A DNA stretch of 64,000 nucleotides from Papaver somniferum (Eukaryota; Streptophyta; Magnoliopsida; Ranunculales; Papaveraceae), in NCBI RefSeq assembly GCF_003573695.1, contig NW_020621603.1, positions 16,603,116 through 16,667,115 on the forward strand, written 5' to 3'. Below, in pieces: positions 1 to 10,148 of this stretch. A program made the translations under genes and the position numbers. The stretch's first letter is position 1. Each line of letters starts with the position of its first letter. Under the pieces are notes generated by a model. The model worked only from the letters and a program-made list of their open reading frames with translations. It made no database searches and had not been told where the DNA came from.

Positions 1-1381
1 CCGTCAGATCGAAGCATTTCAGCATCCTACGGTCGCTCCATCATCGCACATCAAACTCCGAAGCTCCCGCTTTACATCGCAACGCCCATCTCCATCTTGG
101 GCCGTCCTTTTCGTTGCATTCCTCCATCCGACGGTCGCTACCCACAGCCTCCCATCTCACCGTTGGATCCACCTACCATCGTCACATCCCACAGACCAGA
201 TCGCGAAACGTCATCCCTCGCTGAAACCGCTCAACACTACAGTACCAAACACCCTACACCTCTACCAAACGCCCCCTACCCCAAACTCAGTCGACCTCTT
301 TCTTCTCCACCTTACCCTGCTGCAAAACCACCTCTCCCTGCAACTGTCGCCACCACCTTCTCCCTGCCACAGCCACCCTAGTTCCGCCACCATCATCACC
401 CTATCGACCAACAACCAAAACCCATCTCCCCCCTAGCCCTCTAGTTACCTATTTTCTCACTTTTTCACGCTTCTTTGCCTGAATCCCTAGGCGTGAAAAA
501 CTGATGAATTAGGTAACCTAGAGTTGCAATTGGCGCATGAGAAGAGGTCAGGGAGCAATTACAAAGCATGGGTCGACGATTTCAAGGATCAATTTCAAAA
601 AATTAGGTAACCCTAATTCAACTGATTTTTGGGGAAGAACCCTAATTTTGTAGTTTTGGGAAATTGGGTCTGTGGGTATAAATATGTATTGTTGGGTTGT
701 GTTAAAGACATGCCTGGGCTAGCCAGAGCTTCACCCAAGGGGCCTGGAATATCCAGTGCCTCCAAGTTCTTTTCAGTTCATGTTTTGAAGTCAGTTAATT
801 TCAAATGTTAATTATGTTTATCATGTTTTAATTTCATGTGCTAGGGTTTAGATGAAACTCTTGATTTTATGTTAAGATAGTTAGTAATTTGTCATTGTTC
901 TTGTAGTGCTACAAATGAGTTAGGACTGCTAGTATCCATTTGAACAAGCAAACCTGTGATCAGCTGTGCTGTAGAAAGACAGCTGATGCTAGGGGTAAGT
1001 AAGTGATAATGGTTAAAAATTCAGTACATTAGAAGGATTGAGCCCAAATGCCTTAGAGTTGATAGATTAAGTGGTTGTGCAAGCAAACCTGTGATCAGCT
1101 GTGCTGTAGAAAGACAGCTGATGCTAGGGGTATGCTAGTAAAATTAGTTGATAAATCATCCATTACAATCTGCCCTGAGATGAAACAAGAACATGGTTGA
1201 TTAGTATCTGCCTTAGTTTAGGATCAAGAAGTAGATTCAAAGACCCTAGTACCTTCATTCTTTAGTTCACTGCCTGTCACTAGCTCAGACTATCTAGGAA
1301 ACTTCAATAGCCCCCTCCAAGTCCCTGTGGACAAACCCTTTCTTCCCATCACTAGCTACAACTGACCCTGTGCACTTGCAG
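1..1381. other. Non-coding left flank of Tat-type element, probable leader side of antisense ORF
   Basis: I find no gene here that I can defend. The first 400 bases are C-rich and pyrimidine-rich. A TATA-like motif (TATAAATAT) lies at about 676-684 on the plus strand and could belong to a promoter for the plus-strand ORF at 1465-2462; that is inference from position only. The stretch also holds a 53 bp direct repeat, listed separately. The plus-strand coiled-coil frame stays open upstream to about 1382, just after a TTGCAG splice-acceptor-like site, so an undetected upstream exon may lie in this region. Confidence 0.4.
945..1132. repeat. 53 bp direct repeat, two copies
   Basis: Positions 945-997 and 1080-1132 carry the same 53 bases as far as I can read (each begins CAAGCAAACCTGTGATCAGC). 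An unrelated spacer of 82 bases separates them, so the period is 135. The copies have no open frame in common. I see no function. The repeat could be a replication slip within the retrotransposon or a remnant of an older small duplication. Confidence 0.8.
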
Positions 1382-1464
1382 GTCAGTTTGTAGGTTGTTT
1401 TCAAAACCCACCAGCTAGGAAATGGGATGCTCGGGCTGAAGTATGGCGCGCGCGGCATGTTCAG

Positions 1465-2462
1465 ATGGTCGACATGCAAAATCTGTACAACCATGATCGT
1501 GCTTTATTTAATGGCACACTGCTGTGGACCAGTGATAATCTGCGGGAAGCCCGCGAGCGTACTTCCTTGTTGGAATCTAGGATTCAGCTATTGGAAGAAG
1601 AATTACAGACGGCGCGGCCCATTCCTCTTTCAGGGGTCCAAGATAATATGCTTGGTCTTGCCAGGGAACGAGATGATGCTCGTGCTGAAGTCTATGCTCT
1701 CAGCAATGCTCTTTCCGCGTCTCGTGCCGATGTAGCCCGTCTTGCTGAGTCAGAGAGGAATCTTGAAGTGTGCATGTATAGACTCAGCAAAGGGGTCTCA
1801 GAGATAAATAAAGAGGTCGACCACCTTCGTCATGTGGACTCGATGAAGCAGGTAGAATTAGATGCCTGTCAATTTACTCTCACCAACCTTCAACTAGACT
1901 ATAAGAAATTATCCGCGGAATATGATCATCTTGATGAAGCGCGAGATGCGGTTGTTAATGAATATGAAGAGGCTTCGGCTTGTGTCGAAGGTATAATCCC
2001 AATTCATCGAGTGTGATCTTGTTTGTTTTCTACGCTAACTCTGTGGTGTTGTCTTTTTCAGGGCTCGAGGAACGCCTTCGCGTCACAAATGAAGAACTTG
2101 AAAAGGCTCAATCTTCCTTAGCACAGCAAGAGGAACAAACCAATCACTTCAAGAATTTAGCAGCCACCCGCGAGGAGGCCGTTGGTGCTGCTTCCAGAGA
2201 AGTGAATCGGCTATCCTCGTTATTATCCCAAGCCCAACAGCGGACAACAGTTATTAAACATAAGGCTCGTTGTCAATTGGCTGAGGAGACGAACAAGATG
2301 CTGGAGAGGATAGAGCTTGGCCTACGGAATGAACATGGTCTCGTGAAGAACTACCCTCGTCGTCCCGTTCCTGCTGCATTGCCCAGCTCCTCGGGCCCCT
2401 CTTCTGGTGGGAGCGTCCCATCAAGTCTTCGGAAAAATCCTGACGACGGGACCGCCACCTAG
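1465..2462 (+). CDS. Spliced coiled-coil protein on the strand opposite to gag-pol (antisense extra ORF)
   Basis: Two open frames join through a canonical 71 bp intron, 1991-2061. The donor is GAAG|GTATAA and the acceptor TTTTTCAG|GGCTC; splicing keeps the frame and makes a Gly codon across the joint. Exon 1 runs from an ATG at 1465 to 1990, exon 2 from 2062 to the TAG at 2460-2462, about 309 residues. The product is rich in Leu, Glu, Gln and Lys in heptad-like spacing (LESRIQLLEEELQ, LEERLRVTNEELEKAQ), so a long coiled coil is expected. The tail is Pro/Ser-rich (about the last 45 residues). The frame is open upstream of the ATG, so the true N-terminus may be in an earlier exon. It is transcribed towards the 3' end of the minus-strand pol. 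Tat-lineage elements are known to carry extra antisense ORFs between pol and the 3' LTR, and I infer that this is one. No enzymatic motif is seen. Confidence 0.6.
1991..2061 (+). other. GT-AG intron in antisense coiled-coil ORF
   Basis: The intron begins GTATAATCCC and ends in a T-rich tract plus CAG. It is 71 bases long and AT/T-rich compared with the flanking exons. Both flanking frames encode coiled coil only when this segment is removed, which is the main support. Confidence 0.7.
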
Positions 2463-3094
2463 GTAGAGATGGCAGCGTTCTGTAGGGTCCGCGGCATGAT
2501 TGTGCTTTTTGTAACGATGTAAAAGGAATGTTTTTTGATTGTGTATACTTGGCTTTGGCCGTTCACTTCTTGTAATCACCCTTTATGAAATGAATACTCT
2601 TCTTGATATACCTACAATGTTTTTGTATTTTAAGTTTGTGAAAAATCAAAACAAAAGTTAAGTGTTTTTGAGTGCGATACGAAAGGAAGGTACCTTCGTG
2701 ATCGTCTTGAGACCTGTCACCCCGCTGGCAAATCCTGGGCCAGAGGATTCCCAGACGGTGGGGGCCGGGGCAACGTTCTAGGATATGGGGCGTAAAATAT
2801 GTACGCACCCATTCCGTCGACCCGTTGCCTTAAGATTGGTTGGGTATCTCTTTCTGCTGGGTGCCTTCCCCCTGGTCCTACACTTATGGATACTGATGGG
2901 GGAGCCCTGAGAGATTGTAGATTAACTACTTTCCCCAATATTGTAGGTAGATTCCACAGACTTGATAATTTGAAAGCTTGTTTAATTGATAAGTTGAGGT
3001 CTGCAATTCCTCTTCCAGAGATAGAAACATGTTGGGCGGGGAGGCTCCTTTCTTCTTCTGGTATATTCCCAGCAGATTCAAATCTGCGTTGCTT
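2463..3094. other. Spacer between convergent antisense ORF and pol; possible poly(A) region
   Basis: The first 140 bases after the coiled-coil stop contain T-rich and AATGAA/ATGAAATGAATA motifs (about 2585-2600), as expected for a plant polyadenylation region on the plus strand. The rest has no frame of interest on either strand. The minus-strand integrase stops at 3095. Confidence 0.45.
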
Positions 3095-6000
3095 CTATGG
3101 GAAGTATGGTTTGAGCCATTTAGCGTTCCAAGGATGCCGGAGGACCTCGCCTTTTAGATTACGAAGGTAGTAAGAACCGTTACCCGCAATGTCGTGGATC
3201 ATAAACGGTCCTCCCCATGTAGGTGCTAACTTTCCCCATTTCTTTTCTTGCTGATATCGTGGGATTGTTCTCAACACATACTGTCCCTCTACAAAATTTC
3301 GTAGCTTTACCTTTTTGTTGTACTCCCTTGCTAGTCTTTGTTGATAATTTTCCATCTTTTGCAATGCTACTTCCCTTCTTCCCTCCAAGTCGTCCAACCT
3401 TTCTAACATCATATCTGTTGTTAGGTTTTTCTCCCAGGCTTCAGTCTTCGTGGTTGGCATGAGGATTTCTGTAGGTATGACTGCTTCAGCTCCATAAGTA
3501 AGAAGAAACGGGGATTCCCCGGTAGCGGACCTTCGTGTTGTCCTGTATGCCCACAAGACATTGTGCAGTTGTTCGCACCATCTTCCCTTATGCTCGTCTA
3601 ATTGTTTTTTGAGTATAAGGGCGAGGGTCTTGTTGGTAGCTTCCGCTTGTCCGTTGCTTTGAGGGTATAAGGGGGTGGACTTGTTCTTTCTTATTTTAAA
3701 GGTGTCGAAGAGCATGTCTATATTTTTTCCCTGTAATTGCTTGCCGTTATCAGACACAATTTCAGCAGGTATACCAAATCTGCAAATGATGTTCTGGAAT
3801 ATGAAAGTGAACACATCCGCGTCTCTGATCCTGGCCAAGGCCTTAGCCTCCACCCATTTACTGAAGTAGTCCGTGGCTACTATCAAAAATCGTCTCTTCC
3901 TGGATCCTTTGATGAAAGGCCCGACGATGTCTACTCCCCATTTTGCAAATGGCCACGGGCTATCGACAGAGTTTAACAATGTTGCCGGCACGTGGATTTT
4001 TTTCGCGAAGCGCTGACATTCTTCGCATCGTCGGGACATCCTCGCAGCATCTTGTATCATGGTCGGCCAGTAATATCCTTGCGTTTTTGCCTTGTCATCT
4101 AGTGATCTCATACCGCTATGATTCCCTGCGTCACCATAATGGATATCCGTTAGAATTCGATGCCCTTCTTTTCGGGATAAGCAGCGTAGTAATGGTCCGA
4201 GGAAAGATTTTCTATATAGGACCCCGTCCCGAAGATCGTATCTTCCCACTTTGGAGAGCGTCTTTCTAGCTTGCTTCCGATCCGCAGGTAGGCTTCCTTT
4301 GTCGAGGAATGCATGTATTGTCACCCTCCAGTCATCTTCATTGCTGAAATCTTCGTCTTGATTTGCTTTTGACAAGATTTCTTCATCAAAGTCGTTATGG
4401 ATGTCTTCTCCTACTTGGTCTTCAATATATTCTTCCATCGTATCTTGATTGGTAGCGAAGGAGAATTGAGATGCAATCGAAGGCTCGTATACCCTTGCTA
4501 TTTTAATACCTTCGGCATTTTTATCCCTCAACATGGATGATATGTATGCTAGGGCATCCGCATGCCTGAGGTCCCTTCTGCATAAGTGCCGGAACTTAAT
4601 GTTCGGGATTTGTGAAGCCAATGTTTGGACCAATGCCATGTAAGCTGAAAGGGTGTCATCGTACACATTATATTCGAGCGCGATTTGCCGTATGACCAGC
4701 TGCGAATCACTTGTCATCCTTACATCGGTTACCCCCATCTCTATTATTATACGTAGGGCATGTATGACAGCTTCGTATTCAACAATGTTATTGGTATGCT
4801 CTTTGAATTCCAATCTAAGTGCCTGTATGATCCTTTCTCCAGTTGGGGTGATGATGACAATACCTATTCCTGCCCCTTCCTTATTTTTAGATCCGTCGAC
4901 GAAGACTTCCCATTGTCTATGACTCGTAGGTTCGAGGATATCCATTGGATCCTTGATTGCTTCCTCGGCTTCTGGTATTCCCTTGATCTCTTCGTCGTTG
5001 TCTAGAGGGAGGTCTGCTAAGAAATCTGCCAGAACTTGGGACTTCTGAGAATGTTGAATTTCATGAATGATGTTGAATTGGTCCAGATGGGTGTTCCATT
5101 TGGCTATTCGGCCCACTTTTCCTGTGCTTTTGAGGACTGCTTCCAATGGTGCTCTGCATGGTACCCTGACGAAGTGAGTTAGGAAGTAGGTTCTCAGTTT
5201 TTGGGTATCCCATACCAGTGCGAGGATGAGTTGTTCAATCTTAGTATAATTTCTTTCCGCGGGATTGAGTGTCTTGCTGACGTAATAGATAGGCTGTTCT
5301 ATCTTTGTATTGGTTTTGACTAATACCGCGCTGACTGCGTCCTCCGTTGCTGCTATGTACAGTGCCAAAACTTCGTCAGGGTCAGGTTTCTGCAGGATAG
5401 GGATCGAAGCTAGATGTTCTTTGATCTTTTGGAATGCTTCCTCGCAATCGGCGGTCCATTCGAACCTGCTCCCTTTCTTAAGAATATTGAAGAAATGTTT
5501 GCACTTGTCAGAAGACCGTGCAATAAATCTGCCTAACGCTGCTATGGACCCATTGAGCTTCTGCACTTCCTTTAGATTCTTTGGTGACGGCATCTCTACT
5601 ATGGCTTGAATCTTAGCTGGGTCTACCTCGATGCCCCTTTTCGTCACCAGATAACCGAGGAACTTCCCCGAGGTGACACCGAAGGTACATTTCTCCGGAT
5701 TTACTTTCATGTGATGCTATCTCATTGCATTGAAAATATTCCTCAGGTCCTGGTGGTGATTTTTACGCAGCTTGTTTTTGACGAGCATGTCGTCCACGTA
5801 GACTTCTAGGGTTCCTCAAATCCATGGTTTGAAGATAGCATCGACCATCCTTTGGTATGTTGCCCCTGCGTTTCGGAGCCCGAAAGGCATTCTGGTATAG
5901 CAATGAAGGCCATGTGGTGTATAGAATGCTGTGTGTTGCTGATCTTCTTCTTCCAGGGCTACTTGGTTGTAACCAGAGTATCCGTCCATAAACGACAGCT

Positions 6001-6517
6001 CCTCGTACCCTTCAACTGCTTCAACCAGTTGATCTATGCTCGGCAGGGGATAGCTGTCCTTTGGACACGCCTTGTTGAGATTAGTAAAGTCGATGCATAT
6101 TCTAACCCCTCCATTTTTCTTAGGAACAATGACCATGTTGGATATCCAGGTAGGATACTTGACTTCCTTGATAAATCCTGCGTCTAGTAGCTTCCGAAGT
6201 TCTGTTTCTACCGCCTCATGATATTCTGGAGCCACTTTTCGTATTTTCTGCCTGAACGGGGGTGTGCCCTGTTTGATGCGTAGTTCATGTTGGATTACTT
6301 TTGGGTCGATCCCTGGCATATCTCCTAACTTCCAGGCGAACACATCCGCATATTCCTTAAGTAATTTGGTTAAGGAATGTTCTCTCCCTTCGCCCATGAT
6401 GGTCCCGACTTTGACCCTCTTCGGGTCTTCTTCCGTTCCTATGTTGATTTCCTTAGTGGGTTCCACGGGTGTGAACATAGGCCTTGGGTTTCCGAGGACT
6501 GGGGCGCTCTTTAATTG
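3095..6517 (-). pseudogene. pol of Tat-type gypsy element: RT, RNase H, archaeal-type RNase H, integrase; two nonsense codons in RT
   Basis: The frame follows the UAG of gag-pro without a frame change. RT fingers and palm lie in 5816-6478 (motifs VRICIDFTNLNKACPKD, FMDGYSGYNQ, MPFGLRNAGATYQR). The catalytic YVDD is coded at 5789-5800, between TGA at 5816-5818 and TAG at 5717-5719, so RT is broken either side of its active site. The frame then stays open for 871 residues to 3095: RT thumb and a connection/RNase H domain (residues about 1-235), a second RNase H with the acidic residues of FVDGS, NNIVEYEA, TSDSQ and RHADALA (about 265-395), and an integrase with an HHCC finger (about 525-570), the D-D-E core in VDIVGP, SDNGKQ and NGQAEATNK, and the C-terminal region ending in WLKPYFP. 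The product would reverse-transcribe and integrate the element; this copy cannot make full-length RT without suppression of two stops. Confidence 0.9.
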
Positions 6518-6520
6518 CTA
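6512..6520 (-). promoter_or_regulatory. Candidate stop-codon readthrough site, UAG-CAA-UUA, between gag-pro and pol (unit A)
   Basis: On the minus strand the gag-pro frame ends ...HAK then TAG CAA TTA AAG, and the same frame continues through QLKSAPVLGNPRP into RT. UAG followed by CAR-YYA is the leaky context used by tobamoviruses and reported for the env-like ORF of the soybean element SIRE1. The gag-pro:pol arrangement with no frameshift makes readthrough the simple way to make a Gag-Pol fusion. That it works here is inference; a plain CAG to TAG or CAA to TAG mutation is the alternative. Confidence 0.6.
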
Positions 6521-9220
6521 TTTGGCGTGTTTCTGCTCTTTGTTGATTGTTGAGGTACTTGTTTCCGAGCCTCGGACATTACCCTCTTTCGTCAAGCCTT
6601 TTCCTGTGGTTTCCTTAAGGAATAGTTCTACGGCTTTCTCTTGCGTGGTTTCTTGATTTCTTACTCTTCGGATTTTTCGCTGTTCTTCTTGCTCGTTGTT
6701 GATATGATCCTGAGTGGCCTGGCATTCTCGTGTAGCGATTCGATCTCCCTTGATCTCCATAATTCCCTCAGGTGTTGGAAATCTGAGGTACTGGTGGTAT
6801 GTTGCCGCAACTCCTTTGAGCTTGTGTACCCACTGTCGTCCAATAATGGCGTTGTAGGGGGAAGGGGTATCCACCACACTGAATCGGGTATCCAGTTTCA
6901 TGGGCCCTGCGTTAACCTGTAACACAATGTCTCCCAAGGGCTTCGTGGCCGCTCCATTGAATCCGTAGATGGTGTGATAAGAGGTCATCAACTGTTCATC
7001 GTGGAGCTTCATCCGCTTGAATGCGTCATAGAATAGGACATTCACAGAGCTTCCCCCGTCTATGAGGATCTTTTTGAGGTTACATCCCGCTATTGGTAAT
7101 GTCAGGACCAAGGGATCGTTATGGTCTTCCATATCTTCTTCGATATCCTCGGCATCGAAGATGACAGGTAATTCCATCCATTTTTCATGTTCGTCCACTG
7201 TTATCCCATCGACCTTATATAACTCGCAGCGATCTTCGAATTGCTTCCGTAACCTTTTTCCAATCTGTGCTGTGAGCGAGGGTCCTGTGGCTTCGGAACA
7301 CGAGATGGTGTTGATTGTTCGGTTTTCTTCCGGAAGTTGGACTGGTTTGGTTCGTTTGGATCTGTCCTCGGTAACCTCCTTCCGTATGTAATGTTTGAGC
7401 TCTCCCGCATAAATTAATTTTTGGATCATTATTTTAAGGTTCTTGCATTTTTCGGTCTGGTGTCCGTTGAAACAGTGATACTCACAGTAATCTTTAGACT
7501 TCTCGGATCTTGGGGGCTGCTTTCCCTTAGACCATGGCCATTCTAAGTTTTCCCTCCCTTTGATCTCCCGCAAGATACGAGCATAGCTAGCGTTGAGTTT
7601 CGTGTAAACTTGGTCTTCGAATTTTCGGTCGCCTGTTCTTCGTTCATCCCTCCGTTCCTTTCTATCTTCGTGAGGTCTCTCATCTGAGGAACCCCTTTTG
7701 GCCCCATTGGTTTGTTCTGCTGAATTGGTGCGGTGAGACCTCTGCGGATATTCCCTCGGGTTTTCCCGTTGAATTTCTTCAAGTCGAGCGTGCTTCTCGA
7801 TAATTATTCGGAGATCGCCTTCTGTCTTGGGCACGCTCCCGTGAATTTCAACAAATAGGGGACTCATTCAGTCCAAGCCCCACTTATAGCAATTGATGCT
7901 TACCACTGGGTCCACGCTTCCTATGGCTTGGCAGATCCTATGCCATCTGTTTGTGTATTCCCTCGTGGTTTCCTTGTAGCCGATTGCTAGTGAAAAAAGC
8001 TTATCCATCCCAGTGTTTACAGTCTTGTTGTACATGTATGTTCTTAAGAATTTCTCTGCCAGTTGGTCGTATGAGTGTATGGAGTTTGGTGGCAGATTAT
8101 CAAACCATGATAACGCCGATCCCTTCAAACTTGACGGGAAGTATCTACAGAGTACGGCGTCGTTCTGTCCCCATCTCGCTAGGACGCGGTTGTAGTACCG
8201 AACATGTGCAGCAGGGTCGCTGGACCCATCATAGCATTCGAACGTCGGGACAGGGCATTTCAGGGGAATAGGGGTGTTGGCCAAGCGATGCGTCAGGGGC
8301 GTGAAGTTAGCTTCTCTCATAACCTCTTCTAACCTTCCCCCTCCTTGTTTATTTTTCAATTGCCTGATCTCTGCCATCATCTCATCTCGCAGTTCCTCCA
8401 TTGCGCGTTGGTGTTCTAAATTCTTCAGATCATTTCCGTTTGATTCTCCATCGTCATAATCCGGGTCGGATACGCTATGTCTCCTTGTCGCGTCTTCATT
8501 AGTCGCTAGGACGACTCTGCAGTCTTGGTTTGGCTCTGGTGCTTTGGAGCTTGCTTCATCAAGTTGTTGGTTGGTCTTTGTGCTTAGAGCAATCCGCTCC
8601 TTTAAATCTTGATTTTCTCTGGCCAAAAGTGCTACAGCTTCTGCGTAAACCTGTTGGTTCCTTCTCAGTTCCTCGAGCTCAGCCATTAGTTGGTGTGATT
8701 GGTTGGACCCCTGATTGGGAGTCCCCGCACGTGCCGCTATAGCCGTGGCGCCGCCCTCCTCCATGGTCTGTACTAAAGGTGGCAGGGGTTCAACTTCTGT
8801 TGCTGGTGTTTCCAAATTGGAGTGAGCGCCCCTCTGCGGTGCCCGAGCCTCCGGTATGGTTTGATTCTGGTTATTTGTTAGCGGCATTCCAAAGGTTAGC
8901 AGATGCGCGGGTTGGAATGTTCTGGATTCATCCACCCTTTCCCTTGGTTGGTTAAGTTGACTCATGGCGAAGGTATTGCTAGCCTCCGCAGCCTTCGGGA
9001 CTACCGCGGCTTCCCCGTATTTTATCGTTGCTGCTCTGAGAGCCGCCATTGCAACAGAATTAGCGTTCATGGGTGAAGTGATTTCAGTGGTATCCTGCCT
9101 TCGATTGGTCATTTTAGTTTTATCTCCTTTCTGCTTGCTTCGGGTGATGATCGGGGTTGTCCGGGGTGTTTCTTTTGACAAAGCTTTGGATTTTCCTGCT
9201 TCCTGCGTCTTCTCCATCAC
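6518..9220 (-). pseudogene. gag-protease of Tat-type element, unit A, one nonsense codon
   Basis: It matches gag-pro of unit B almost residue for residue (900 residues in B). It starts at the ATG ending at 9220 and breaks at TGA 7868-7870, where unit B has CGA (Arg); the frame then reopens at 7867 and runs to 6518. The N-terminal 130 residues are polar. A coiled-coil-like stretch follows (LMAELEELRRNQQVYAEAVALL), then the retrotransposon Gag domain (FECYDGSSD to the break), a zinc knuckle (CEYHCFNGHQTEKC) and an aspartic protease with the active site LIDGGSS. Gag forms the particle that packages element RNA; the protease cuts the polyprotein. The change is a C to T transition at a CpG, the usual product of cytosine methylation decay. 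Confidence 0.9.
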
Positions 9221-9619
9221 GTGCCTTTTTGTTGACGAAATCTAGCGTAAACTCGCCTTCTTTACTCACAACACGTTCTCTCTGTATAAATTTATTCAAA
9301 CAGAAACGGGAATATCCGCGTGAAGCGGGTTAGTTGTCGAAATACAATTTTTCAAAAGCGGGTTTATTAAAGGCGATCTTTAGTATATAAAAAAAAAACT
9401 ATGAAAATTGTAAATCCGACGGATTAGGACAATAACCCATGCTTGGAACACTAACTCTTATCGAAGGCAAAAGGTGGGTTTTTGAATATAATACTGTTGA
9501 CGAATGATCTATACAGTCAGAGCTGATAAAATCGGAGCAATCGTATGCCAAATTAGAATGAAATCACAGGACAAGATAAATCTTTTACCGGGACGAAGTC
9601 CCTGTTTCTAGCGCCAAAT
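9221..9619 (-). other. 5' leader and primer-binding site of unit A
   Basis: The leader runs between the LTR and gag. Directly inside the LTR end the minus strand reads ATT then TGGCGCTAGAAACAGGGAC (9600-9618), a TGG-starting primer-binding site; I could not assign the tRNA. No frame of note lies in the leader. The same leader recurs at about 12849-13243. Confidence 0.75.
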
Positions 9620-10037
9620 TGTGGACACACGAACTACGCGGGGTCCGAATGCCCGCAATCAATTGTTAAAGTCTAAAGAGATTACGATGATGATACCCGG
9701 ATGTGGGTTCATTGGCTCAAAACCCACGGGTTTATCATGGCCTCCTCCAACTTCCCCATGCGTAGCGATTATGCATGGGGTACAAATATAAAAGGAAAAC
9801 AACATATATAAGCAAATGCATGCGGAACTAAATAAATGCAAAGTGCTGAAATGTAAATAAGACCAAGGTTTACGTGGTTCAGCACTAAGGCCTACGTCCA
9901 CGGGGTTTGTTGTTCTGCTATATTATTCACGGTTACACGAATAGTTTGAATGACTTGGGGTTTACATATTTCTCTCCACTATGGGATTCCTTACCTTTGC
10001 TATTCTCTCTCTCTCTCTCTCCTCTGATGTTTTCGAT
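9620..10037 (-). repeat. Partial LTR (R-U5 only) of unit A
   Basis: It corresponds to 13244-13656 of the complete LTR. On the plus strand it begins TGTGGACACAC, includes a CT microsatellite (about 10004-10022), and ends at CGAT just where unit B homology to pol begins. It lacks the TATA box and U3 found in the complete LTR. The end falls within a few bases of the position expected for the RNA start. Confidence 0.85.
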
Positions 10038-10139
10038 TTTGACCCTCTTTGGGTCTTCTTCCGTTCCTATGTTGATTTCCTTAGTGGGTTCCACGGGTGT
10101 GAACATAGGCCTTGGGTTTCCGAGGACTGGGGCGCTCTT

Positions 10140-10148
10140 TAATTGCTA
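10140..10148 (-). promoter_or_regulatory. Candidate readthrough site UAG-CAA-UUA (unit B)
   Basis: The context is the same as in unit A: gag-pro ends at TAG 10146-10148, then CAA TTA, and the frame stays open into the RT start. Because the two units are recent copies, this is not independent evidence, but neither unit has lost the motif. Confidence 0.6.

Larger units (their letters stand above)
1..10037 (-). mobile_element. Ty3/gypsy LTR retrotransposon, Tat lineage, unit A (left end outside window)
   Basis: Read on the minus strand: R-U5 part of an LTR (10037 down to 9620), primer-binding site (about 9602-9618), leader, gag, protease, UAG, reverse transcriptase, RNase H, second RNase H, integrase (ends 3095), then a non-coding 3' region that holds an antisense spliced ORF. 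The second RNase H domain (VFVDGS at about residue 270 of the 871-residue frame) places it in the Tat lineage. Its 3' LTR is not visible between 1 and 3094, so it must lie left of the window or be lost. Its LTR at 9620-10037 lacks U3 and joins directly to the pol start of unit B. Confidence 0.85.

Noticed and set aside
97..381. Pro-rich 94-residue frame at the left edge
   Set aside because: It depends on a non-ATG start and a C-rich composition; no domain or conserved pattern. It is probably untranslated sequence of the element.
2690..3094. Search for the 3' LTR of the Tat element just below pol
   Set aside because: No part of 1-3094 matches the 843 bp LTR ends TGTGGACAC or GTGTACACA; the LTR must lie outside the window or be lost.
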